Origin: Bugula neritina
Lineage: Eukaryota > Bryozoa > Gymnolaemata > Cheilostomatida > Bugulidae
Assembly: GCA_964035545.1 (NCBI GenBank)
Contig: OZ037769.1
Span: 1,348,501 to 1,412,500, forward strand
Reading direction: 5' to 3'
DNA: 64,000 nucleotides
This document shows positions 24,563-35,258 of this stretch, piece by piece. The notes beneath the pieces are model-generated. The model saw nothing but the letters and a program-made list of their open reading frames with translations. It was not told the DNA's origin and did no database searches. The first letter of the stretch is position 1. The number at the start of each line of letters is the position of its first letter. Made by a program: the position numbers and the translations under genes.

Positions 24563-27319
24563 ATGATGCCCTCTCAACAGAACGGGGATTGTCTTCCCTG
24601 CTTACAGAGATGTGCATCTGGTAGATGGAAGGTCATAGCTTTGGTGGCCATCATTGTCATTCAGTCTGTAGTCATGTACACCGGCTATATGTGTGGGAAT
24701 CGTAGGCCTTTGTCTGTGAGTATTAGAGTAGTACCACTGTGTAGTCATGTACTGTGACTATTACCACTGTGTAGTCATGTACTGTGAGTAGTACTGCTGT
24801 GTAGTGACATACTGTGAGTAGTACTATTGTGTAGTGATGTACTGTATTAGAATAGTATTACTGTGTAGTCATGTAATGTGAGTAGTACTACTGTGTAGTC
24901 GTGTACTGTGACTATTACCACTGTGTAGTCATGTACTGTTAGTAGTACTGCTGTGTAGTGACGTACTGTGAGTAATACTATTGTGGAGTGATGTACTGTG
25001 AGTATTAGAGGAGTACTCACATACAGTAATTACTAAAACAGGTTTAAACAGTGTAGATAGATAAATTGTTGATATGCTGTACGCTGTAATATGATGAATT
25101 ATATAAGCTGAAGTAATTTAATGGTGCACTATATTCTGCTGCTCTGCACTATAGGTCACACCCTTGCTTTCATCAAGGCAGCGTGCCGCTCCATCTCCAC
25201 AGCAAGATGCTGCCTCATCTCCTTCGAAAGACGCTGCTGTTTCACAGAAAGATCTTACTGCCACTGCCAAAACTGCTGCTTCAACTGCTGCTGAAGTCAC
25301 CAAGACAGAAGAGAAATCAGGTTCAGAGAAGGAGTTGAAGCAAAGGTTCCCTCACTTCATCATAATAGGAGTGAAGAAAGCTGGGACCAGGGCTCTACTG
25401 AACTACCTTAACATGCATCCTGATATTGAGACAGCTAGCATGGAGGTGAAATAGTATACACAGTGTGTAGATATAGTATATACAGTGTGTAGACATAGTA
25501 TATACGGTATATAGACGTAGTATATACAGTATATGGACATAGTATATACAGTATATAGACGTAGTGTATACAGTATATAGATGTAGTATATACAGTATAT
25601 AGACATAGTATATACAGTATATAAATATAGTATATACAGTATATAGACATAGTATATACAGTATATAGACATAGTATATACAATATATAGACATAGTATA
25701 TACAATGTTATATAGAGATTTGTATATATAATATCTTCAGGTGCATTTCTTTGACCGAGATGACTCGTACAAGGAAGGACTGGAGTATTACAGGAAACAG
25801 ATGCCATTTTCTTACTCCAATCAGCTGACGGGGGAGAAGTCACCGAGTTATTTCAGAGAGCCGGAGGTTCCAGAGAGAATTCACAAGTTCAATGAGTCCA
25901 TCAAGGTAACGCTACTACAGTACTACTACAGTGTGTAGTACTAACTACGGTGTGTAGCAGTAACCACAGTGTGTAGCAGTAACTACAGTGTGTAGTACTA
26001 ACTACAGTGTGTAGTACTAACTACAGTGTGTAGCAGTAACTACAGTGTGTAGCAGTAACTACAGTGTGTAGCAGTATACTAGCTACATAACTACATACTA
26101 ATATACTATCGTACGGTATATAGTAAAACAAATTCTATTGGCTGGCTTTAGCTGATCCTGGTTGTCAGAGAGCCAATAGAAAGATGCATGTCTAACTACT
26201 TGCAACACGCAGACGGTCAAGAGGACTTCCCGTCATTTGAAGCCTCAGTTCTTCTGCACAATGGGGAGGTTAATCCGAGATCTGCTCACATTAGAAACTC
26301 AGACTACAATGCGTAAGTCCTTGACCCTGTCACCTGTCATGTTGGTGTGTCATGCTGATGTGTTGAAACAGGTGTTATTTAGATTTAGATTGAGTAAAAG
26401 AAAAAATACACATATTACATATTATAATATATTTTATCTGTTGAGTAAAGGGTTCAATTATCAGTTAAATAACTTTTCATTAGTTTATTGAGAGTTACCC
26501 TTCCATAGTGCTTTATCATTGGCATGATTGTATTATGAAACAAAAGTTCAATTAATAATTATAGCTTTGTACACATAAGAATGAAACTGAGACTATCATA
26601 TTCCACTGCACTATTATTTGCTATAGTATTGCTACTACATAATATGCATAATACTACATTACTGTAGTTGATTAATTGTGCTATAGTATTGCTACTATTG
26701 TACATAATATACATAATATACATAATACTGTAGTTGGTTACTTGTGCTATAGTTTGCAACCTTGCTCACAGGTATATAGACAAGTGGTTAGAGTTGTTTC
26801 CCCTTGATCAGATTAATGTAGTGGATGGAAATCTCCTTATCAAGTCTCCTCATGTTGTGCTCAAAGATTTACAAAAGTTCCTGGGAGTTCGACAATATAT
26901 TGATGAAAGTACGTAGCTTTAGCATAGTTCAAGTTGTTTCTAATAAATTTTTTAACAAACTATTGAACTGCTTTGTTTTCCACGGAAGTTTGTTTGAATC
27001 TTTAATGTTTTACCATGTATGGTATGTTTATATCGATAATGCCTGAATAGTGACTCGTAGATAAAGCCAGACTTTGACTTTCACTGCCTGCGTGTTTCTA
27101 TTTGTAGGTTTCTTCAAGTATGACGAAGAGAAAGGATTTTATTGTTTCTATAATCGCTCAGAGTCTCTCAAATGTTTGGGGGACTCTAAGGGCAGGCCTC
27201 ATCCACCCATCAAAGCTGATCTGAAACTTAAGCTATATAAATATTTCAAGCCAAAAAATAAAATGTTTTTTGACAAAATAAATAAAACGTTTGACTGGGA
27301 GTTGAAAGTAGAGTCATAG
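24563..27319 (+). CDS. HS3ST: Heparan sulfate glucosamine 3-O-sulfotransferase
   Basis: Six exons: 24563-24715, 25155-25445, 25741-25905, 26152-26312, 26772-26908 and 27108-27319. All are in phase, encoding 372 residues. It is a type II Golgi protein: short cytosolic N-terminus, signal anchor (VIALVAIIVIQSVVMYTGYM, about 24-43), Ala/Ser-rich stem, then the sulfotransferase domain. Visible motifs are the 5'-phosphosulfate loop GVKKAGTRALL, EVHFFD, the 3'-phosphate loop TGEKSPSYF, VVREPIER, VVDGNLLI, and the conserved Cys pair around FYCFYNRSESLKCL followed by SKGRPHP. Human HS3ST1 has GVRKGGTRALL, EVHFFD, TVEKTPAYF and SKGRAHP. The enzyme transfers sulfate from PAPS to the 3-OH of glucosamine in heparan sulfate. 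I start at the first ATG of an ATG-ATG pair that follows an acceptor-like site. Subtype is not assigned. Confidence 0.95.
24716..25015. repeat. 30-bp minisatellite repeating the HS3ST exon 1 donor
   Basis: About nine to ten copies of a ~30-bp unit (GTGAGTAGTACTACTGTG...). It begins exactly at the donor TCT|GTGAGTATTAG, so GTGAGT recurs in most units as a decoy donor. Confidence 0.88.
25446..25715. repeat. 22-bp TA-rich minisatellite filling HS3ST intron 2
   Basis: About twelve copies of GTATATACAGTATATAGACA-type units. It occupies nearly the whole 295-bp intron between the donor GAG|GTGAAA and the acceptor CTTCAG. Long open frames on the minus strand here are repeat artefacts. Confidence 0.9.
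25912..26075. repeat. 19-bp minisatellite in HS3ST intron 3
   Basis: About eight copies of TAGTACTAACTACAGTGTG starting within 10 bp of the exon 3 donor (AAG|GTAACG). Confidence 0.88.
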
Positions 27320-28338
27320 TGAAAACTTGTTTATTTTGCAAGATAAGAATTTTAAACTAAAGCTTTAGAAGAACTCGAATTTTTGTCAAACCTCAAAACA
27401 TTGAGTCAGTTTTGTTAATCTGATTACCTTAAGTACCACAAACTGTTTATATTAAAGAGCTGGATTGATCGGCAACTATTTTTATTTGACTGTCTATACG
27501 CATCATAGTGGTGGACCGTAAAACTATTGGCTTACAAGTTATTTTCATATTAGGAAACTTTCAGCTTTAAAATTTATTTCCTATCTACTTCAACGCTATA
27601 GAATACCATTGTTAATAAATTTTGGACGGGCTATTTTATACCCTGTAATAGCTCTTCCATTTCTCTGCCATTTTACTCCTATATTCTATGAAAACTAATA
27701 GCTGTGCTCACAGCTTACCTGGTACGCACTTAGTTGTGTGTTGGTGCATTTAGTATTACATAGTTGGATTAAGGTGTATAAACTCCAGTATTGAACAGCT
27801 ATTATCTGTATTATTGTTTATATTTTCTAGATATGATGTTTAGTTAGTAGATTTTATTCAGAATTTCAACTCTATTTTATCTCAATTTTATATTCATAAC
27901 TTTGTTGTTTTGTGCACATTATATGCCATTATAATTATTAGTTACACTTTTTACGTGTCATGTTGCAACTCAGAAAGTAATATTTAGATGGTACAGTTTA
28001 TTTAATAAAATGTCTTACAAATAAATCAGACCTTGAGATCTTTTCTCAATAAATTTTGTTGGGAAACTTGCTAATTTGACTGCAAAAATTTAAGCATATA
28101 AAATGAATCTAATGAAAATATACGTTTATCTTGTAATTATTTCTCTGTCTGGTTACAAATTATATCATAAAATTACCTTATAGAAACCAGGTTAAAAACA
28201 ATTATTAGAAGAAATGTTCAAGTCTCAAAGAATGAATGAGTCTACAGAACTGTGTAGTCTATTTTTGTAAATTAGCAATATATGAATATATGAATGCTGT
28301 TGAACAAAAACTATAAAAATAGAACATAAAATAAAGTT
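27320..28338. other. Convergent 3' intergenic region
   Basis: Between the stop codons of HS3ST (plus) and TRMT11 (minus). A+T-rich, with no gene seen. It should contain both 3'UTRs. Confidence 0.7.
28004..28009 (+). terminator. Candidate poly(A) signal AATAAA for HS3ST
   Basis: AATAAA 685 nt past the stop codon. The distance is long and other A+T-rich variants exist, so this is only a candidate. Confidence 0.35.
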
Positions 28339-31300
28339 TCAGGTAACAGAACTATTTGGACTTGGCTTACTGTAAAGACTAACCGAATTATCCAAGTTGC
28401 TTCCCATTTCAGTTGCGAGTTTAGTGGAACCAGTTGCTGGTTTAGTAGAGCCAGTTGCTGGTTTAGTAGAGTCAGCTGTTGGTTTAGTAGAGCCAGTTGC
28501 TGGTTTAGTAGAGCCAGTTGAATCTCCACACAAGTCAACTCTGTTCAGTTGATCACTTATTTGAAAGTAACGGTCTCGGAAACTTTCGCTGTAATGATCT
28601 CTATTGGTAATACCAACCCAATCATCTTCCTAAGTACATGAGACATCAATGGATAAACATTATCAATTCTTGAATAAAGAAATGTTATAATTGACAGATC
28701 TTCACTAAATATATGCCTGATTTGTGTGCTGTACAACTTAAAAAATTTATTAAAATAAAATATTTAGGCGCTGATCAGATAGTAAGAAACTAACCTTGAG
28801 GGACGACGGTTCCCGTACCTTCTGTAAAGTAATAAGTCTACGGGCTATGAAAGTCGAGAGTATTTGCTCACAGTTGGATATCAATTTAAAGCAGGGATGT
28901 GAAGGTATATTCTCTTCGTGGTAACTACAAACCAACATGGTAGTCAAATCACTGCAAGATACCATTACAGACACAGTACTCAGTAGAAAGTCAACATCTG
29001 TTGTATACAAACGTACTCGGGTCTAAATATAGGAAGCCAGAACACAAGTTTCCCACCAAGTGTCAAGCACCTGCTACAGAGTGTCAGTAAATCAGTGAAG
29101 ACATCTGACAGGTTGTACTGTGATGTGGGTGGCATAAAGTAGGGTTTTCTGGAGTCTGGCGCGGGTGCTTCCAGTTTGAGTGTCTGTTCACGTATTCCGT
29201 AGGGAGCTGCAAGTACAGACAAGATTGCTAACATAATATCAACTGAATGGGTGGCAGGGAATTGAAATGAAATTGTGTAAAGTGATGTAAAGAGTGTGAT
29301 ACAACAGGTAAAGAATGTGATACAACAGGTAAATAATATTATGAAACAGGTAAAGAGTAAGATACAACAGATAAAGAGTATAACACAGCAGGTGAAGAAT
29401 GTGATAAAGATGAACGTACGGTCAGTAACGACGGCATCAAAGAGCCCTTCCATCGCCCAGAGGTTGTGCTTGGAGGCGTCAGCTACCAACACATCCAGGT
29501 ATTTGTCCTCCATGTTGTATTGTATAAAGTTTGCTCGCACGTTCTCATCTCGACCTCTCCATGTCTTCTTTGCTCTGCTAGACCTTCCTTAGAGTAGAGA
29601 TCAAAGTTATCATACGACATGACTAAAAGAAGCATCATATCCTTATTGCTATACGTGAATGGCATTATATACTCAAGGAGTTGTCTACTTATGTTCAGCA
29701 GTAAAAGAAGTGACGACTCCTACTCTATTTACTACACCAACTACTTTCTTACTGTGTATTACCAGTATAACAGAAACATAGCTTAGGTACCTCACCTCTG
29801 CCATGAAGCAATACTTTGTTAATATCTGTACCCACAGTGTAGGCTCCGTAGTGAGCACAGGCTAGGAGAAGACTGCCTGAAGAGAAACAGGGAGAGAAGA
29901 AATGGATTAGTCTCAATCATAACTCAACAAACAGAAACGGCAGAAATGACATCAAAATCAGAAACTGGTTTCAATAAATCGAGAAGGACTTCAAAATGTT
30001 GACTAAAATAATTGAAGAATTCATTTGAAATTCATTTTTCACAAAATTCAATCAACAAAACAAGAAGAAAGTAATTGAAAGATATATAACTTTAAACAAA
30101 ATAAGTATATAGTACGAGTGGTGTATATAGAAGACCCTATAAAGCATATTTAGGGGCTCCAGGTAAGCCGGAATATCCGAACCAGAGTGAAATACTAACC
30201 GGTTCCTACGAATGGATCCAGTACCAGGGAACTTCGAGTGACTCCAGCCATGTTAGCCATGAGCAAGGATAGCGTAGGATCCATACTGGTATTACCTGGG
30301 AAACACAGGGCAGTCTATGTTACCACACATAACGTATACCATGTTATACAGTAGAACACAAGCTATTATAACGCTCCTTTACAAACCTATAAACTTTCTT
30401 GTTTTTATGTTGAATTTCCGGATACTTTTTTCTCGACCACTTTCTGAGATCTAAATTTGAAAATAAAATGTATTCTACAGCTTTTTGCATGTAGGCAATT
30501 TAGACGTTGATAGAAATACATAAGGGCAGGCATTTAAGCAATTATAATAAACGATTGAATAATTACAATAATGCACAATATGACAATATTATATTATATT
30601 ACTATATACTATTATACAATATTCATGTGAGCGAGTCACCCCAAATAGAGCCTGTATGAATATGTATATCATATAGCCTTCATAGCCCTAATATTTAATT
30701 GGTGAAGTCAGAATCATAGCTTTGTTGTTGAAGAGTTACAGTAACTTATAGGAGTTCTCACAGACGTGCAGATTCTAACCAAACATGAGTGAGAGTGAAT
30801 GAATGGGTGAATATACACATGGTTAGAGAGTGATACTAACATGATGATTGAACAAACAACATGCGTGCTACTATGTGTCAGTAAGTAGTGGCATTTGTCA
30901 GCAGGTGGCAGCATATATAAGATATGTGTCAGCAGGTGTCAACATGTGTTAGACACATATTCTCTACACAAATGTTACAGCACAAAACACTTCTACCCAA
31001 TGCCTCACCAATTTACCAAAGTAGAACTTCAGAGGTTCAGCTGTAGACTGAGTTCCATGAGGCCCAAAATACTCAAACATGGAATAAACTGCATCGGGTT
31101 GACTCAGCTTTACCGGTGCGTCAATGTTGAGAGCTTCGGCTAAGGCCTAAAATTATAGCATCTCAGTTTTCTGGCCATTCAAAGTAAAAACAGACTATAA
31201 CTGAACATTATATAAGCATAAACAACCTAAAGATATCTAAATATAGTAATAAAATACAGTCTTTACAACTACAAATGATTAAAGTTTATATAATTTTATA

Positions 31301-33307
31301 TAGACAAGTATTTGAGATATTTCATACATCAATTCTGCGTAACCTCTCCTCCGTTCGGTTGGTATAACTTCTGTTGAAGGGCTCAATGCAGATCTTGTAC
31401 GACGTGCAGGACTCTTTCTCTTGCTACAGTATACATTACATTACACTGCTACAGTATACATTACGTTACACTGCTACAGAATACATTACATTACACTGCT
31501 ACAGTATACATTACATTACACTGCTACAGTACACATTACATTACACTGCTACAGTGTACATTACATTACACTGCTACAGTATACATTACATTACACTGCT
31601 ACAGTATACATTACATTACACTGCTACAGTACACATTACATTACACTGCTACAGTGTACATTACATTACACTGCTACAGTGTACATTACATTACACTGCT
31701 ACAGTACACATTACATTATACTGCTACAGTGTACATTACATTACACTGCTACAGTGTACATTACATTACACTGCTACAGTGTACATTACATTACACTGCT
31801 ACAGTATACATTACATTACACTGCTACAGTATACATTACACTACACTGCGAGGTTAGACATGTTGACATTGTATGCCACATCTAAAACTAGTGTAGCCTG
31901 GGGTCTAAGGAACATATAGAGTTACCTGCACATGGAGAGACACCTGGTGCAGGAGATCCTCCAAACTGTCAGACTCACACCAATACTCGTACACAGCCCT
32001 GTAAACAGGAGACAGATGTAGACACAGTACCTGTAGGTATATTACCTGTAGACACCTTACCTGTAGACACACGTTACCTGTAGACACATCACCTGTAGAC
32101 ATATTACCTGTAGACATATTTCCTGTAGACACACTTTACCTGTATATACAGCACCTGCAGATATAAATCACGTGTAGAGACATTACCTGTAGACAGATAT
32201 TACCTGTAGAGAGGTATTCCTCACCTTAGAGATATTGAACGACTACACAAGGTAGTCACATCATCTCGAGTCAAGTTGTGGTATTTTCTATAAGGACAAT
32301 CCTACAATAAGCATAAATTAGTTTAACTATTACTACTTGCATAAAGCAAGTTAACCAGTTATACTGGACATCTTAACTGTAGCTATAACAGAAACACCAA
32401 TATAAAATTAGTCTAGGGCACACAATTAAATACTGTGCAGAAAGCTACTAAATAGGTGCAATTAGAAATATCATACAAACCCCAGTCAACATGCATTTAC
32501 ATGAATGTGGCCACTGATTGAAAATACTAAACAACTATTACTAGCAGACACATTAGTTGGGTAGCTCGACCCCATGACTTTAAACTCTAATGTGACAAAA
32601 TAAGTCAAAACTATCTATCTATTGTATAATAATTGAAAGAGCTTAGAGATTATTTTTTATTCTTGCTACTATTAGAATATCTTTTATAAGATAACTTGAC
32701 AACCACTAGAGCTCAGTGCTGCACGCACCGTCACAGCAAACTAACCGGGGAGTAGATTTCTGAAGAGGTCAAGTCAATTCCAGTTGCATCCACAATACCT
32801 TTTAACTCCTAGAAAAACCAACATGACTTACAAACTTCATGACAAGCTTTATTGAGCTTCAAAAAGCATATTACGTTTGTTGTGTTTTTCCAATTATAAA
32901 AGCTCAAAATCATAGACTCTCCTTAAAGTAAAACTAAAGATATTTTAGTTAATATTGCAAAGCTTTTAGTTAAATTACATGAGACAAAATTTGATTCAAT
33001 TCCATTTCATACTCACATTGTTATTGTTGAGTATGGGCCTTAGATACTTGCACTTACAGTGGCATATCATAAATCTATATAAATTTGGTTCAACTAGTAT
33101 TAAAAGTAAACTTTGAAATTCATTTTCAACAATTTCCAAGCATCTTCGTAAAAACCATGGGCTATTGGCATTGCAAATAGAACTACTTTAAAAACTTTAA
33201 AGATAGCTACTTAGTAACCACTCGCTATCTTAGTCTGTAATTGTACTTACAGCATCTAAAAACCCTGGAAAATCATTCGAAAAATGCATAACAAAAGTTG
33301 AAGCCAT
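28339..33307 (-). CDS. TRMT11: tRNA (guanine-10-N2)-methyltransferase catalytic subunit TRMT11
   Basis: Thirteen exons on the minus strand: 33307-33251, 32808-32746, 32301-32225, 31998-31926, 31423-31328, 31146-31009, 30450-30387, 30295-30200, 29876-29796, 29587-29420, 29206-29017, 28924-28795 and 28629-28339. Phase closes, giving 507 residues (human 463). The N-terminal region carries SYKICIEPFNRSY and YSMFEYFGPHG. The methyltransferase domain has GNTSMDPTLSLLMANMAG, motif I LVLDPFVGTG (about 213-222), GTDINK, and motif IV DPPYGIRE (304-311), split by an intron within its first Pro codon. It then has LVFWLPIF, ISNCEQ and ARRLITLQKV, as in human TRMT11. With its partner TRMT112 this enzyme makes m2G10 in tRNA. 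The extra length is a C-terminal GSTKPAT repeat. Exon 6 uses donor GTGAGG at 31008, because the earlier GTAAAT would break frame. Confidence 0.95.
28421..28518 (-). repeat. 21-bp coding repeat in TRMT11 tail
   Basis: About five copies of a 21-bp unit encoding GSTKPAT (variants DSTKPAT, GSTKLAT) at residues ~450-484, after the conserved domain. Unit length is a multiple of 3, so the frame is kept. Confidence 0.9.
29285..29408. repeat. 21-bp minisatellite in TRMT11 intron 10
   Basis: About six copies of AAAGAGTGTGATACAACAGG-type units, ending about 10 bp from the exon 10 donor at 29419. Confidence 0.85.
31424..31855. repeat. 25-bp minisatellite repeating the TRMT11 exon 5 acceptor
   Basis: About seventeen copies of a 25-bp unit (CATTACATTACACTGCTACA core). 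On the minus strand each unit ends GTATACTGTAGCA, the same sequence as the true acceptor GTATACTGTAG|CAAGAG at 31424/31423. Long open frames here are repeat artefacts. Confidence 0.92.
32010..32218. repeat. ~20-bp minisatellite with CTACAGGTAA in each unit, TRMT11 intron 3
   Basis: About ten degenerate copies of ATTACCTGTAGACAC. On the minus strand each reads GTCTACAGGTAA, so an acceptor-like CTACAG abuts a donor-like GTAA. The array fills the intron between exons 3 and 4. Confidence 0.88.
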
Positions 33308-34073
33308 TGTAACTGTTTACTGTGAAACAAACTGTCAATAATAGCAATCTTCAACCGTGAGTGTGCCTAAAAATAGAAATTAAAGTATAGAAAATACCTA
33401 TTCATGATCCTATAACTTTTAAGTATATAATTATAATAACCATTATATTTATTTACTATTCAGTATTCGGTATTTAATTTTAGTTTTAGAAAAGTCAAAA
33501 ATAATTATTAAAATTGGCAATACTTATACCAATTCAATTAGTATAAATATTAGTAAATTTAATTAACAAAGTACAATTACTAATAGTGATATTAATAATA
33601 ATACTAACAGTAATACTTATACCAATAGTAATACTAATAGTAATACTAATACTAATACTTAACTAGTTAATAATGATATTAATAGCAAAAGCAATACTTA
33701 TAGTTATACTCCCAACCAACTTGAACTTGAACTAGTATACAACTTGAACTTAGTATAATTAACATTTAGGAATTAAAAAGCTGTAACAAAACTGGTACCA
33801 CTGGTTTGTTATTTACAAACATAGAGTTCATTTTACTTTTTTGACACCCCAAAGGCAGAAAGAAATGTAGCGATATGAAATTGAAGTGAAATGAGCATGA
33901 CTACAGCCATGGGCGCAGCCATTGCTTACTACCTAATTAACCTATCAAAGCATACGTCTGATAAAGGCACTGTTGTCAAGCTTGATTCGCTATCGGTTAA
34001 TATTTCTTATAAAGCGAAAGTGCAAGGGTTATTACCCACTTCAGTTTTTCACAGATGTCAACTGTCTTCAGTA
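33308..34073. promoter_or_regulatory. Divergent promoter region of TRMT11 and PSMF1
   Basis: 766 bp separate the two start codons, which point away from each other, so a shared or bidirectional promoter is expected. It contains ACTAATAGTAATAC repeats near 33590-33660. No TATA box stands out. An open frame in phase with PSMF1 extends upstream to an ATG at 33891. Confidence 0.55.
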
Positions 34074-35194
34074 ATGGAAATTCCTGGCTTAGAATTGCTA
34101 TTTTCTTCAATTTCATCTTCTTTGACAAATAAGCTAGACTCGTTGGTAGCTTTAGTGCATTGGCTGATTGTCAAAGAAAACGCAAAATGTTTACAGGATT
34201 CTGAAGGGGTATAAATTATTATTAATATTTATATTATTATTAATATTATAAGTTAGACTATAAGTATAACTATAAGACTATAACTATCACTATTATACAG
34301 TTATGCTTATAATAAGTTTAACTGTATAATAGTGATAGTTATATTTGAATTTAGTTTTACTATTATTATTAGGTACTATTAGTATTACTATTACTAATAG
34401 TAATACTAATAATTATATTCATAGGTAGTAGGTACTATCACTACATCCATACACTATAGTTAAACAATAGCAAAATTTCATAACAGTTTGAGTTGTGATT
34501 TACATTCACAAGCCATCAATCTTGAATTATAAATTATTGAATACCTAATAATAATATGAATATTATTTGATATTTTGATTTCAATACTAATCTTGATGTA
34601 GACTATTTTTAAATTTAAGATACTAATCAGTAATTAACATTTGCTTTGTTGTTGTCATCATTATAATTAATTCTTGGCTCTTGACTCATGGCATGGCTTT
34701 TTGAATGCCTCTGTCTACTTTTCTTTTGCATATGTAAATCCTAAGTTTTCTTTGTCTGTTGAAGTCTGACTTTGGAATATTCTGGAAGCAGAAAGTTAAA
34801 GGCTAGCTAGAAGTTTCTATATACTTATACCTTAACCGTTTAATTAATTTTACTTATTTATAATAATAGCAATTATGCATTATTCGATAATTATTTTATA
34901 CAATTTATTTTGGTCTGAGCAATTACAATTTTTTCTATTTTGAGGTAAGCAACTGATTTCCTGTTGCTTGACAATATATCGTGTTACAGTCAAAGCTGGG
35001 AGAGGTGCTTCCTCCTGGCTGGAATGCAGACTCAAACGAATACACTCTTCAGTATGTTGCTAATGGCAAACGCTACGTTCTCAAAATCATTCGAGTGGAT
35101 CAAACAGCCCTTCTCCATTTCATGGTAAAGCAACTTACTTTGGTTGATGGCCAAAACTGAAGTTGTGTGTTTTTGCTAGCATATGTTGTATTTA

Positions 35195-35258
<64 letters not shown>

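Noticed and set aside
25395-25843. Minus-strand frames rich in YCIYYVYILY
   Set aside because: Shadow of the 22-bp TA-rich array in HS3ST intron 2.
31015-31017. Alternative donor GTAAAT for TRMT11 exon 6
   Set aside because: Breaks frame with the next exon. The donor 8 nt further (GTGAGG) keeps phase and gives the conserved YFGKL-ISESGRE joint.
31374-31919. Long open frames of HYITLLQCTLHYTA-type repeats
   Set aside because: They are translation of the 25-bp intronic array of TRMT11 on the wrong strand. Openness follows from the repeat, not coding.
33891-34073. Upstream in-frame ATG for PSMF1
   Set aside because: The extra 61 residues have no match to PI31, and a splice-acceptor-like site lies between this ATG and the homologous start.
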